From: Motiliproteus coralliicola
Lineage (GTDB): Bacteria > Pseudomonadota > Gammaproteobacteria > Pseudomonadales > Balneatricaceae
Direction of reading: 5' to 3'
Assembly: GCF_003345655.1 (NCBI RefSeq)
Contig: NZ_QQOH01000001.1
Coordinates: 558,001-622,000, forward strand
DNA length: 64,000 nt
Positions 18,344-29,065 of this stretch are shown here, in pieces. Under the pieces are notes generated by a model. The model ran no database searches and was not told the origin of the DNA. It worked only from the letters and a program-made list of their open reading frames with translations. The position numbers and the translations under genes were made by a program. Position 1 is the stretch's first letter. The number at the start of each line of letters is the position of its first letter.

Positions 18344-20116
18344 ATGTCTAAAGTTCGTACGCTTAGTTTCGATGCGATCGTGGTTGGTGGTGGTGGCGCC
18401 GGTATGCGTGCCGCGCTGCAGCTGACCCAGTCTGGCCTGAAAACGGCCTGTGTCACTAAAGTATTCCCGACCCGTTCGCACACGGTCTCTGCCCAGGGTG
18501 GTATCACCTGTGCGATCGCCAGTGCTGACCCCAATGATGATTGGCGTTGGCATATGTATGACACCGTTAAGGGCTCCGACTATATCGGTGACCAGGACGC
18601 CATCGAGTACATGTGCTCGGTCGGTCCTCAGGCGGTGTTTGAGCTGGATCATATGGGTCTGCCGTTCTCCCGTACCGAGTCTGGTCGTATCTATCAGCGC
18701 CCGTTCGGTGGCCAGTCGAAGAACTTCGGCGAAGGCGGCCAGGCGGCTCGTACCTGTGCTGCTGCCGACCGTACCGGTCACGCGCTGCTGCACACCCTTT
18801 ACCAGGCCAACCTGAAGGGCGGTACTACTTTCTTTAACGAGTGGTATGCCACCGACCTGGTAAAGAATGATGACGGCGTTATCGTGGGTGTCATTGCAAT
18901 CTGCATGGAAACCGGCGAAACCGTTTATATCAAAGCACTGGCAACCGTCCTGGCGACAGGTGGTTCCGGTCGAATCTACCAGTCCACCACTAACGCGCTG
19001 ATCAACACCGGTGACGGTGTGGGTATGGCGCTGCGCGCCGGCTTCCCGGTGCAGGACATCGAAATGTGGCAGTTCCACCCGACCGGTATCGCCGGCGCGG
19101 GTGTGTTGGTCACCGAAGGTTGTCGTGGTGAGGGTGGTTACCTGATCAATAAGGACGGCGAGCGCTTTATGGAGCGTTACGCGCCGAACGCCAAAGACCT
19201 TGCTGGTCGTGACGTTGTGGCCCGTTCGATGGTTCTGGAAATTCTGGATGGTCGTGGTTGTGGCGAAGACGCCGATCACGTATTCCTGAAGCTGGATCAC
19301 CTCGGTGAAGAAGTACTGCACAGCCGCCTGCCGGGTATCTGTGAACTGTCCAAGACCTTTGCTCATGTTGATCCGGTCAAAGCTCCGATCCCGGTTGTTC
19401 CGACCTGTCACTACATGATGGGTGGTGTTCCGACCAATATCGGTGGCCAGGCGCTGACTCAAGACGCCGATGGCAACGATGTTGAGATTCCGGGGCTGTT
19501 CGCCTGTGGTGAGGTTGCCTGTGTATCGGTTCACGGTGCCAACCGCCTGGGTGGTAACTCGTTGCTTGACCTGGTTGTGTTCGGTCGTGCGGCCGGTCTG
19601 CATATCCAGAAGCTGATGAGCGACGGCTATACCGCCAAGGATGCTAATGAAGACAACATCGCTGCGGCGATGACGCGTCTGGATCGTCTCAATGCGACCA
19701 CTTCTGGTGAGAGCGTTGCTGAGGTTCGTGGCGAGCTTCAGAAGACCATGCAGCTCTACTTCGGTGTATTCCGTGACGGTGAGAGCATGCAGAAGGGTCT
19801 GGAGATGCTCAAAGACATCCGTAAGCGGGTTGAGAACACCCATCTGGAAGACAAGTCTGCTGCTTACAATACCGCCCGTATTGAAGCGCTGGAACTTGAG
19901 AACCTGATGGAAGTTGCCGAAGCTACTGCGATCGCCGCCGAAGAGCGTAAAGAGAGCCGTGGTGCCCACGCCCGTAACGACTTCACCGAGCGTGATGACG
20001 AGAACTGGCTGAAACACTCCATGTACTTCCCGGGTGAGAAGCGGGTTGGTAAGCGTGATGTTAACTTCGCGCCAAAGACCGTCGAAGCTTTCCCGCCCAA
20101 GAAGCGTACTTACTAA
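18344..20116 (+). CDS. sdhA: Succinate dehydrogenase flavoprotein subunit
   Basis: A 590-residue catalytic subunit oxidising succinate to fumarate. [15 protein letters not shown] is the FAD-binding Rossmann start, and [10 protein letters not shown] near 45 carries the His that covalently binds FAD. HPTGI, GEGGYL, the active-site RDVVARSM near 288 and [14 protein letters not shown] near 395 are present. Length is normal. It lies 3 bp after sdhD and 12 bp before sdhB in one operon. Confidence 0.98.
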   Translation: MSKVRTLSFDAIVVGGGGAGMRAALQLTQSGLKTACVTKVFPTRSHTVSAQGGITCAIASADPNDDWRWHMYDTVKGSDYIGDQDAIEYMCSVGPQAVFELDHMGLPFSRTESGRIYQRPFGGQSKNFGEGGQAARTCAAADRTGHALLHTLYQANLKGGTTFFNEWYATDLVKNDDGVIVGVIAICMETGETVYIKALATVLATGGSGRIYQSTTNALINTGDGVGMALRAGFPVQDIEMWQFHPTGIAGAGVLVTEGCRGEGGYLINKDGERFMERYAPNAKDLAGRDVVARSMVLEILDGRGCGEDADHVFLKLDHLGEEVLHSRLPGICELSKTFAHVDPVKAPIPVVPTCHYMMGGVPTNIGGQALTQDADGNDVEIPGLFACGEVACVSVHGANRLGGNSLLDLVVFGRAAGLHIQKLMSDGYTAKDANEDNIAAAMTRLDRLNATTSGESVAEVRGELQKTMQLYFGVFRDGESMQKGLEMLKDIRKRVENTHLEDKSAAYNTARIEALELENLMEVAEATAIAAEERKESRGAHARNDFTERDDENWLKHSMYFPGEKRVGKRDVNFAPKTVEAFPPKKRTY

Positions 20117-20128
20117 GAGGGTGTCATC

Positions 20129-20833
20129 ATGTTAGTTAGTGTTTATCGTTACAATCCTGAGACCGACGATGCGCCTTACATGCAGGATATCCATATCGAT
20201 ATCCCAGGTGGTAAGGACATCATGGTGCTGGATCTGCTCCAGCTGCTGAAGGATAAGGATCCGAGTCTGGCTTATCGTCGCTCCTGCCGTGAAGGTGTTT
20301 GTGGCTCCGACGGTATGAACATGAACGGTAAGAATGGTCTGGCCTGTATCACTCCTCTGTCTGCAGTGGTTGCTGAGGACAAACTGGTTCTGCGTCCGCT
20401 ACCGGGTCTGCCGGTCATTCGTGACCTGGTTGTCGACATGGCTCAGTTCTACAAGCAGTACGAGAAGATCAAGCCTTACCTGATCAACGATACGCCGGCG
20501 CCGGCGATCGAGCGTCTGCAGTCACCGGAAGAGCGTGAGAAGCTCGACGGGCTGTACGAGTGCATTCTGTGTGCCTGCTGCTCGACCTCCTGTCCGTCGT
20601 TCTGGTGGAATCCGGACAAGTTCATCGGTCCGTCAGGTCTGTTGCAAGCCTATCGCTTCCTGGCCGATAGCCGTGATACGGCGACCCGGGAGCGCTTGGC
20701 TGACCTTGATGATCCGTTCAGCGTGTTCCGCTGCCACGGCATCATGAACTGCGTCAGCGTTTGCCCGAAGGGACTCAATCCCACCAAGGCAATCGGCAAA
20801 ATTCGGAACATGCTGCTACAGCAGGCAACTTGA
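20129..20833 (+). CDS. sdhB: Succinate dehydrogenase iron-sulfur subunit
   Basis: A 234-residue electron-transfer subunit. CREGVCGSDGM with a downstream C (residues ~54-74) holds the 2Fe-2S cluster. CILCACCSTSCPS near 148, with C..CP near 206 (CHGIMNCVSVCPKG), binds the 4Fe-4S and 3Fe-4S clusters. It connects FAD in SdhA to the quinone site of SdhCD. Last gene of the sdh operon, ending in a strong terminator. Confidence 0.97.
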   Translation: MLVSVYRYNPETDDAPYMQDIHIDIPGGKDIMVLDLLQLLKDKDPSLAYRRSCREGVCGSDGMNMNGKNGLACITPLSAVVAEDKLVLRPLPGLPVIRDLVVDMAQFYKQYEKIKPYLINDTPAPAIERLQSPEEREKLDGLYECILCACCSTSCPSFWWNPDKFIGPSGLLQAYRFLADSRDTATRERLADLDDPFSVFRCHGIMNCVSVCPKGLNPTKAIGKIRNMLLQQAT

Positions 20834-20848
20834 TCCGAATAGACCTAA

Positions 20849-20879
20849 AAATGGTGCGGTTATCCGCGCCATTTTTTTT
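20849..20879 (+). terminator. Rho-independent terminator after sdhB
   Basis: A roughly 10-bp stem AATGGTGCGG / CCGCGCCATT (one T-G pair) with a short loop and eight T. It separates the sdh operon from the sucAB operon. Confidence 0.9.
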
Positions 20880-21136
20880 GCCTGATAATAAGAATCTACG
20901 GGCTTTGAAGCGATTTTCGAAGTAAGTAAAAAGCACTATTTCTAGTCGTAAATAAGTACTGTAGACTTTGCGCGTTTGCTGGTGGTGAAGGGGGTTCTAT
21001 CTAGCCATCCAGCAACATAAAAAATGTCATAGAAACATTGCTACAGGGGATGTTGTTCCCCGCGGTCGACCGGTGGTTGGCCACAGGGTGAAGAACGTTG
21101 CCGTTCGGCAAGCGCCTCACTACAGGGTTGTCAAGA
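20880..21136 (+). promoter_or_regulatory. Leader/regulatory region of sucA
   Basis: About 257 bp with candidate RNA structure. The motif C(T/C)ACAGGG occurs at 21041, 21081 and 21120, spaced 40 and 39 bases. The first copy runs into hairpin GGGGA/TCCCC (21046-21061) and the second is followed by TTGCC/GGCAA (21098-21111). A GTGG/CCAC mini-hairpin (21073-21084) overlaps the second copy. The third copy lies just before the sucA ATG. A -10-like TAGACT is at 20962. A leader RNA motif upstream of sucA has been described in pseudomonads (from memory); I cannot test the match. Confidence 0.5.
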
Positions 21137-23980
21137 ATGCATGAAGGCATAATGGAGTTGATGTGGAGCACTTCACATCTCTCAGGTGGGAATCTGACCT
21201 ACGTAGAAGAACTCTACGAGGAATACCTCAGGGACCCCAACGCGGTACCACAACAATGGCGGGAAGAGTTTGATAAGCTCCCCCGCGTCCAGCCAACCGT
21301 CACCCAAGACGTACCTCACTCCACAGTGCGCGAGCACTTCCTCTACCTCTCCAAAAACCAACGCGCCACCGCTCAGGCTCTTCCAGTCTCCAGCGTCAGC
21401 TCAGAGCACGAGAAGAAGCAGGTCCGTGTATTGCGTATGATCAACGCTTTCCGGGTCCGTGGACACCAGATCGCCGAGATCGATCCATTGGGGTTGATGG
21501 AGCGTGAGGACGTCCCGGATCTGGAACTTCAGTTCCATGAGCTGTCAGCGGCTGACCACGACACGACCTTCCAACTGGGGTCGCTGTTTTTTGGTCCTGA
21601 AGAAGCACCGCTGAAACAGATTCTTGATGATCTGCACCAGACCTACTGCACCAGCGTCGGTGCGGAGTTCATGCATATCGTTGATACCCAGGAGAAGCGT
21701 TGGGTCCAGCAGCGTCTGGAAACGGTTCGCTGCCATCCTGAATTCGAGCCGGAATACCGCAAACACATTCTTGAGCGCCTGACAGCCGCCGAAGGGTTGG
21801 AAAAATACCTCGGCTCTCGCTTTGCCGGTGCCAAGCGATTTGGTCTGGAAGGTGGCGAAGCGCTGATCCCCTGTATGGATGAGCTGATTCAGCGTTCCGG
21901 TAAGGCCGGTGCCAAAGAAGTGGTTATTGGCATGGCCCACCGTGGCCGTCTGAATGTATTGGTCAACACCTTCGGTAAGAATCCGCAGGAACTGTTCGAA
22001 GAATTCGAGGGTAAGCGGACCCTGGAAACCTCTGGTGACGTTAAGTACCACCAGGGCTTCTCTTCCAACGTGGCGACCCCCGGCGGCGAAGTGCATATCG
22101 CCCTGGCGTTCAACCCGTCCCACCTGGAGATCGCATCGCCGGTGGTTGAAGGTTCGGTACGTGCCCGACAGGATCGCCGTGATGATCCGGAAGGCAATCT
22201 GGTTCTGCCGATCACCATCCACGGTGACCAGGCCTTCGCCGGTCAGGGTGTGGTGATGGAAACCCTGCAGATGTCGCAGACCCGTGCCTACAAGACTGGC
22301 GGTACGGTTCATATCGTCATCAACAACCAGGTTGGCTTTACCACCAACAAGCGTGAAGACTCGCGTTCCACCGAGTACTGCACCGACGTGGCCAAGATGG
22401 TTCAAGCGCCGATCTTCCACGTTAATGGCGATGATCCTGAAGCGGTCGCTTTCGTGACTCAGGTGGCATTGGACTACCGTAACGAGTTCAAGAAAGACGT
22501 CGTTATCGATCTGGTTTGTTACCGCCGTCGTGGCCATAACGAGGCCGACGAGCCGTCCGGTACCCAGCCGCTCATGTACCAGACCATCAAGACCCAGAAG
22601 ACCACCCGTGCTCTGTACGCCGACAAGTTGATCGCCGAAGGTGTTATCGACCAGGCTGAGAGCAAGGCGATGGAGTCCGACTACCGCCAGTCGCTGGAAG
22701 ATGGTCGTCACGTGGCCAAGTCCCTGGTAACCGAGCCCAACGAAGAGCTGTTCGTTGACTGGCGTCCCTACCTGGGTCACGAGTGGACCCACTCCTACGA
22801 CACCCGGGTCGATCCGCAGCTGGTCAAAGAGTTGGCTGCCAAACTCGACCATGTACCTGAAGGCTTCACCATCCAGCGTCAGGTTCAGAAGATCCTCGAA
22901 GATCGCAAGCGTATGGGTTCCGGTGCGATGCCGATCAACTGGGGCTTCGCCGAAACCATGGCCTATGCGACCCTGCTGGCCGAAGGCCACCCGGTGCGTA
23001 TCACCGGTCAGGACGTTGGTCGTGGTACCTTCTCCCACCGCCATGCGGTGCTGCACAGCCAGAAAGACGGTGAAGTCTACGTGCCGCTGCAGAACCTGGA
23101 TGATGATCAGCCTCGCATGACCATCCACGACTCCTTCCTGTCGGAAGAAGCGGTGTTGGCGTTTGAATATGGCTATGCCACCACCACGCCGAATGCGTTG
23201 GTTATCTGGGAAGCTCAGTTTGGTGACTTCGCCAACGGTGCCCAGGTGGTTATCGACCAGTTCATCACTTCCGGTGAGCACAAGTGGGCCCGTCTGTGCG
23301 GTCTGACGATGTTGCTGCCGCACGGCTACGAAGGGCAGGGACCGGAGCACAGCTCGGCCCGTCTGGAACGCTACCTGCAGCTTTGTGCCGAGCACAACGT
23401 ACAGGTCTGTGTGCCGACCACCCCGGCTCAGGTGTTCCACATGCTGCGTCGTCAGGTGATTCGCCCGCTGCGTAAACCGCTGATCGTTATGTCGCCGAAA
23501 TCACTGCTCCGTCACAAGCAGGCGATCTCGACCCTGGAAGAGCTGACCGACGGATCCTTCCAGACCGTGATTCCGGAAGTCAACGACATCGCGGCCGACA
23601 AGGTTAAGCGACTGGTGCTCTGTAGCGGTAAGGTCTACTACGACCTTTACAACAAGCGTGAAGAGCAGGGTACCGACGATGTAGCAGTCGTACGGATCGA
23701 ACAGCTCTATCCGTTCCCGGAAGAGCATATGATCGAAGCCCTCAAAGCCTACAAGAACGTTGAAAGCGTTGTCTGGTGTCAGGAAGAGCCGCTGAACCAG
23801 GGTGCCTGGTATTGCTCGCAGCACCACATGCGCCATGTTCTGGCACAGCTCTGGCCGACACTGAACCTGGAAGTTTCCGCGCGCCCAGCCTCGGCTGCAC
23901 CGGCATCCGGTTATATGTCCCAGCATGCCGAAGAGCAAGAAACTCTGGTTAACGAAGCGATCAATGGCCCGCAGGCGTAA
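21137..23980 (+). CDS. sucA: 2-oxoglutarate dehydrogenase E1 component
   Basis: A 947-residue thiamine-diphosphate enzyme that decarboxylates 2-oxoglutarate and passes the succinyl group to the E2 lipoyl arm. Family features: WSTSHLSGGNLTYVEELY at the N-terminus, GMAHRGRLNVL near 255, NGDDPEAV near 430 with the metal-binding region, and EFGYA-like FEYGYATTTP near 675. The ATG at 21137 is preferred because homologues begin M-x-E-x-x-M-x-x-M-W. A TTG at 21098 would add 13 residues and start inside the leader hairpin. The ribosome binding site is poor, which fits control by the leader. Confidence 0.96.
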   Translation: MHEGIMELMWSTSHLSGGNLTYVEELYEEYLRDPNAVPQQWREEFDKLPRVQPTVTQDVPHSTVREHFLYLSKNQRATAQALPVSSVSSEHEKKQVRVLRMINAFRVRGHQIAEIDPLGLMEREDVPDLELQFHELSAADHDTTFQLGSLFFGPEEAPLKQILDDLHQTYCTSVGAEFMHIVDTQEKRWVQQRLETVRCHPEFEPEYRKHILERLTAAEGLEKYLGSRFAGAKRFGLEGGEALIPCMDELIQRSGKAGAKEVVIGMAHRGRLNVLVNTFGKNPQELFEEFEGKRTLETSGDVKYHQGFSSNVATPGGEVHIALAFNPSHLEIASPVVEGSVRARQDRRDDPEGNLVLPITIHGDQAFAGQGVVMETLQMSQTRAYKTGGTVHIVINNQVGFTTNKREDSRSTEYCTDVAKMVQAPIFHVNGDDPEAVAFVTQVALDYRNEFKKDVVIDLVCYRRRGHNEADEPSGTQPLMYQTIKTQKTTRALYADKLIAEGVIDQAESKAMESDYRQSLEDGRHVAKSLVTEPNEELFVDWRPYLGHEWTHSYDTRVDPQLVKELAAKLDHVPEGFTIQRQVQKILEDRKRMGSGAMPINWGFAETMAYATLLAEGHPVRITGQDVGRGTFSHRHAVLHSQKDGEVYVPLQNLDDDQPRMTIHDSFLSEEAVLAFEYGYATTTPNALVIWEAQFGDFANGAQVVIDQFITSGEHKWARLCGLTMLLPHGYEGQGPEHSSARLERYLQLCAEHNVQVCVPTTPAQVFHMLRRQVIRPLRKPLIVMSPKSLLRHKQAISTLEELTDGSFQTVIPEVNDIAADKVKRLVLCSGKVYYDLYNKREEQGTDDVAVVRIEQLYPFPEEHMIEALKAYKNVESVVWCQEEPLNQGAWYCSQHHMRHVLAQLWPTLNLEVSARPASAAPASGYMSQHAEEQETLVNEAINGPQA

Positions 23981-24016
23981 GCCGCCTGCCCGCCACTACT
24001 AAATAAAGGAAGTGAC

Positions 24017-25225
24017 ATGTCTATCGAAATCAAAGCCCCTACTTTTCCTGAGTCTGTTGCAGATGGTACTGTTGCAACTTGGCACAAGCAGCCCGGTGAA
24101 GCCGTATCCCGGGACGAGCTGATTGTCGATATCGAAACCGATAAGGTAGTTCTTGAAGTCGTTGCCCCGGCAGACGGTAGCATCGCTGAGATCATCAAGG
24201 GTGAAGGCGATACCGTACTGAGCGACGAGGTCATCGCGATCTTCGCTGCTGGCGACGTTGCCGCTGCAGCACCGGCTGCTGCCGAAGCCGCACCGGCTGA
24301 AGCTGCTGCCGAAGGCGATGCTGACGCCGCCGCCGGTCCGGCAGCCCGCAAACTGCTGGACGAAAACAACCTGGATGCCTCTAAGGTACCGGGCACCGGT
24401 AAAGGTGGTCGAGTCACCAAAGAGGATGTTCTGAACTACCTGAAGAACAAGCCGGCCGCTGCGCCTGCTGCCGCTGCTCCGGCTGCTGCCGCGCCTGCAG
24501 TTGAGGTTCCGGCTGCGGGTGAGCGGGTTGAAAAGCGCGTGCCGATGACCCGTCTGCGTGCCACCATCGCCAAGCGTCTGGTAGAAGCACAGCAGAATGC
24601 GGCAATGTTGACCACCTACAACGAAGTCAACATGAAGCCGGTGATGGAACTGCGCAAGCAGTATAAGGACCTGTTCGAGAAGACCCATAACGGTACTCGA
24701 CTGGGCTTTATGTCGTTCTTCGTCAAGGCGGCGACCGAAGCGCTGAAACGTTTCCCGGCAGTTAACGCCTCCATTGACGGCAACGATATCGTTTACCACG
24801 GTTACCAGGATATCGGTGTTGCGGTTTCTACCGACCGCGGCCTGATGGTGCCGGTACTGCGTGATACCGACGGCATGAACCTGGCCGGTGTCGAGTCTGC
24901 AATTGCTGATTTTGGTAAGCGAGGCCGCGAGGGCAAGCTGGGTATCGATGATATGCAGGGCGGTACCTTCACCATCACTAACGGTGGTGTGTTCGGCTCG
25001 CTGATGTCGACGCCGATCCTGAACCCGCCGCAAACGGCGATTCTCGGCATGCACAAGATCCAGGAGCGCCCGATGGCGGTCAACGGTGAAGTGGTTGTGC
25101 TGCCGATGATGTATCTGGCCCTGTCGTACGATCACCGCATGATCGACGGCAAAGATGCAGTACAGTTCCTTGTTACCATCAAGGATCTGCTTGAAGATCC
25201 GGCACGTATGCTGCTGGACGTATAA
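24017..25225 (+). CDS. sucB: Dihydrolipoyllysine succinyltransferase (E2)
   Basis: A 402-residue E2 core of the 2-oxoglutarate dehydrogenase complex. It has an N-terminal lipoyl domain with the lipoylated lysine in [11 protein letters not shown] (Lys43), an Ala/Pro-rich linker, a peripheral-subunit-binding domain ([12 protein letters not shown]...[11 protein letters not shown], ~108-145), a second Ala-rich linker and the catalytic acyltransferase domain with SYDHRMIDG near 371 (catalytic His and Asp). A good ribosome binding site (AAGGAAG) lies 36 bp after sucA. One lipoyl domain, as is usual for SucB. Confidence 0.97.
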   Translation: MSIEIKAPTFPESVADGTVATWHKQPGEAVSRDELIVDIETDKVVLEVVAPADGSIAEIIKGEGDTVLSDEVIAIFAAGDVAAAAPAAAEAAPAEAAAEGDADAAAGPAARKLLDENNLDASKVPGTGKGGRVTKEDVLNYLKNKPAAAPAAAAPAAAAPAVEVPAAGERVEKRVPMTRLRATIAKRLVEAQQNAAMLTTYNEVNMKPVMELRKQYKDLFEKTHNGTRLGFMSFFVKAATEALKRFPAVNASIDGNDIVYHGYQDIGVAVSTDRGLMVPVLRDTDGMNLAGVESAIADFGKRGREGKLGIDDMQGGTFTITNGGVFGSLMSTPILNPPQTAILGMHKIQERPMAVNGEVVVLPMMYLALSYDHRMIDGKDAVQFLVTIKDLLEDPARMLLDV

Positions 25226-25299
25226 CTAGAAATACACGCTCCCGCGCAGCGGTGTGCCTACCAGCCCCGCTGCCTCCAAGAGACAACCCAAAAGGTTAA

Positions 25300-26757
<1,458 letters not shown>

Positions 26758-26765
26758 TAAAAACA

Positions 26766-26861
26766 GCCCCCCGGCGGACTCCGGTCTGCCGGACCATGGA
26801 CCGCTCTGGCCAGTTGGCAGGGCGGTGAATTAGCGCAGCCCGAGTTCAAATCGGGGGGCGC
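26766..26861 (+). promoter_or_regulatory. Structured leader RNA before sucC
   Basis: The lpdA-sucC gap folds into a branched structure. An 8-bp closing stem pairs 26766-26773 with 26852-26859. Inside it are a 5-bp hairpin with a 4-nt loop (26780-26793) and an 8-bp hairpin with one wobble pair (26801-26808 / 26818-26825). The 3' strand of the closing stem can instead form a local hairpin: 5 bp, 26839-26843 / 26851-26855, loop GTTCAAA, extended by GCGC/GCGC. The two states exclude each other, as in a switch. A sucC leader motif is known in pseudomonads (from memory); the ligand is unknown. Confidence 0.6.
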
Positions 26862-26890
26862 CTATGAGAACGTAAATAACGGATCGAGAC

Positions 26891-28057
26891 ATGAATCTTC
26901 ACGAGTATCAGGGAAAACAACTGTTTGCCCAGTACGGTCTGCCGGTATCCCAGGGTGAGGCCGTTGAGACCCCTAAGGATGCCGCCGAGGCTTGTAAGCG
27001 TATTGGCGGTGACAAGTGGGTCGTAAAAGCCCAGGTCCACGCTGGTGGCCGTGGTAAAGCGGGTGGCGTTAAGCTGGTTGACAGCCCCGACGAAGCCAAA
27101 GCTTTTGCTGAAAAGTGGCTGGGTGAAAACCTGGTAACCTATCAAACAGACGCCAATGGTCAGCCGGTTTCCAAAATTCTGGTTGAAACCTGCACCGACA
27201 TCGCTCAGGAGCTGTACCTGGGTGCCGTTGTTGACCGTTCTTCCCGCCGCATCGTCTTCATGGCTTCCACCGAAGGTGGTGTTGAGATCGAGAAGGTTGC
27301 TGAAGAGACTCCGGAAAAGATCCTGAAGGCCACCATCGATCCGCTGGCCGGCCCGCAGCCGTACCAGGGCCGTGACCTGGCATTCAAGCTGGGTCTGGAA
27401 GGGGTTCAGATCAAGCAGTTCGTTCAGATCTTCATGGGTCTGGCGACCATGTTCGCTGAGAAGGACCTGGCGCTGCTGGAGATCAACCCGCTGGTTATCA
27501 CCGACGCTGGCAACCTGCACTGTCTGGACGCCAAAGTCGTTATCGATTCCAACGCGGTTTACCGTCACAAGGATCTGCAAGAGATGCACGATCCGTCACA
27601 GGACGATGAGCGCGAAGCCAATGCTGCCAAGTGGGAGCTGAACTACGTTGCGCTGGACGGCACCATCGGTTGCATGGTTAACGGCGCAGGCCTGGCCATG
27701 GGCACCATGGACATCGTTGCTCTGCACGGTGGCTTCCCGGCCAACTTCCTCGACGTAGGTGGTGGTGCAACCAAAGAGCGTGTTGCCGAAGCCTTCAAGA
27801 TCATCCTGTCTGACGACAAGGTAAAAGCGGTTCTGGTTAACATCTTCGGTGGTATCGTCCGTTGTGACCTGATCGCGGAAGGTATTATCGCTGCGGTTAA
27901 AGAAGTAGGCGTTGAAGTGCCTGTAGTTGTTCGCCTGGAAGGTAACAACGCCGAGCTGGGTTCTCAGGTTCTGTCTGAGTCCGGTCTGGACATCATCGCC
28001 GCTACCAGCCTGACTGACGCGGCTCAGCAAGCGGTTAAAGCAGCGGAGGGTAAATAA
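26891..28057 (+). CDS. sucC: Succinyl-CoA synthetase beta subunit
   Basis: A 388-residue ADP-forming subunit with an N-terminal ATP-grasp fold ([32 protein letters not shown] near 46) and EINPLVIT near 197 for Mg2+. The C-terminal domain has GGGATKERV and [10 protein letters not shown] near 320, which shapes the phospho-His loop and specificity site. It makes ATP from succinyl-CoA with SucD. The stop codon directly abuts the sucD start. Confidence 0.97.
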   Translation: MNLHEYQGKQLFAQYGLPVSQGEAVETPKDAAEACKRIGGDKWVVKAQVHAGGRGKAGGVKLVDSPDEAKAFAEKWLGENLVTYQTDANGQPVSKILVETCTDIAQELYLGAVVDRSSRRIVFMASTEGGVEIEKVAEETPEKILKATIDPLAGPQPYQGRDLAFKLGLEGVQIKQFVQIFMGLATMFAEKDLALLEINPLVITDAGNLHCLDAKVVIDSNAVYRHKDLQEMHDPSQDDEREANAAKWELNYVALDGTIGCMVNGAGLAMGTMDIVALHGGFPANFLDVGGGATKERVAEAFKIILSDDKVKAVLVNIFGGIVRCDLIAEGIIAAVKEVGVEVPVVVRLEGNNAELGSQVLSESGLDIIAATSLTDAAQQAVKAAEGK

Positions 28058-28930
28058 GTGAGCGTTCTAATCAACAAAGACACCAAGGTAATCTGTCAAG
28101 GTTTCACTGGTGGTCAGGGCACTTTCCACTCCGAGCAGGCGATTGCCTACGGCACCAACATGGTTGGTGGTGTAACGCCGGGTAAAGGCGGTCAGACTCA
28201 CCTGGGTCTGCCGGTTTTCAACACCGTTGCTGAAGCGGTTGAAGCTACCGGTGCTGATGCTTCCGTCATCTACGTACCGGCTGCGTTCTGTAAGGATTCC
28301 ATCCTGGAAGCAGCTAACGGCGGCATCAAACTGATCGTTGCGATCACCGAAGGTATCCCGACGCTGGATATGCTCGAGTGTAAAGTTAAGTGCGACGAGC
28401 TGGGTGTTACCCTGATCGGCCCGAACTGTCCGGGTGTGATCACTCCGGGTGAATGTAAGATCGGCATCATGCCGGGTCACATCCACCTGCCTGGCAAGGT
28501 TGGTATCGTATCCCGTTCCGGTACCCTGACTTACGAAGCGGTTAAGCAGACCACTGACGCCGGCTTCGGTCAGTCTACCTGTGTTGGTATCGGTGGTGAC
28601 CCGATCCCGGGTTCCAACTTCATCGACGTACTGGAACTGTTCGAAAACGATCCGGCTACCGAAGCGATCGTGATGATCGGTGAGATCGGTGGTACCGCCG
28701 AAGAAGAAGCAGCTGCCTACATCAAGGCTAACGTTTCCAAGCCGGTTGTTTCCTACATCGCAGGTGTTACCGCTCCTGCTGGTAAGCGCATGGGTCATGC
28801 CGGTGCGATCATCTCCGGTGGTAAAGGTACTGCAGACGAGAAGTTTGCTGCCCTGGAAGACGCCGGTGTTAAGACCGTACGTTCACTGGCTCAGATCGGT
28901 GACGCACTGAAGGAAGTGACCGGCTGGTAA
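28058..28930 (+). CDS. sucD: Succinyl-CoA synthetase alpha subunit
   Basis: A 290-residue subunit with an N-terminal CoA-binding Rossmann domain ([12 protein letters not shown] near 14, [15 protein letters not shown] near 35). The phosphorylated histidine lies in [10 protein letters not shown] near 246, with the GEIGGTAEE power-helix segment near 207. It starts with GTG immediately after the sucC stop (TAA GTG), consistent with coupled translation and 1:1 assembly. Followed by a strong terminator. Confidence 0.97.
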   Translation: MSVLINKDTKVICQGFTGGQGTFHSEQAIAYGTNMVGGVTPGKGGQTHLGLPVFNTVAEAVEATGADASVIYVPAAFCKDSILEAANGGIKLIVAITEGIPTLDMLECKVKCDELGVTLIGPNCPGVITPGECKIGIMPGHIHLPGKVGIVSRSGTLTYEAVKQTTDAGFGQSTCVGIGGDPIPGSNFIDVLELFENDPATEAIVMIGEIGGTAEEEAAAYIKANVSKPVVSYIAGVTAPAGKRMGHAGAIISGGKGTADEKFAALEDAGVKTVRSLAQIGDALKEVTGW

Positions 28931-28975
28931 GCCAGGCTTCTGAATGGATGATTAACCTTCGCGGTTAACGAAAAA

Positions 28976-29001
28976 GGGCCCTCATTGAGGGCCCTTTTTT
29001 T
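28976..29001. terminator. Bidirectional terminator after sucD
   Basis: Stem GGGCCCTC / GAGGGCCC (28976-28983, 28987-28994), loop ATT, seven T; five A precede it, so it can also end the minus-strand efflux operon. A second small hairpin (TTAACC/GGTTAA) lies just upstream at 28952-28967. Confidence 0.9.
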
Positions 29002-29065
29002 ATGGACAGAATTTCAAGTTCTACAGCGAGTGAGGATCCGGTTTAACGGACTTCACTGAGCGGAT

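Noticed and set aside
21545-23440. A 631-residue open frame on the minus strand opposite sucA
   Set aside because: Shadow of the strongly biased codon use of sucA. It has no ribosome binding site or recognisable domain. Similar long antisense frames opposite sdhA (18335-20017), lpdA (25321-26730) and gdhB (5708-7252) were rejected for the same reason.
26839-26855. tRNA T-arm-like sequence before sucC
   Set aside because: The GTTCAAAT loop with a 5-bp stem mimics a T-arm, but no D-arm, anticodon arm or acceptor stem of the right spacing exists. It is better explained as part of the sucC leader.
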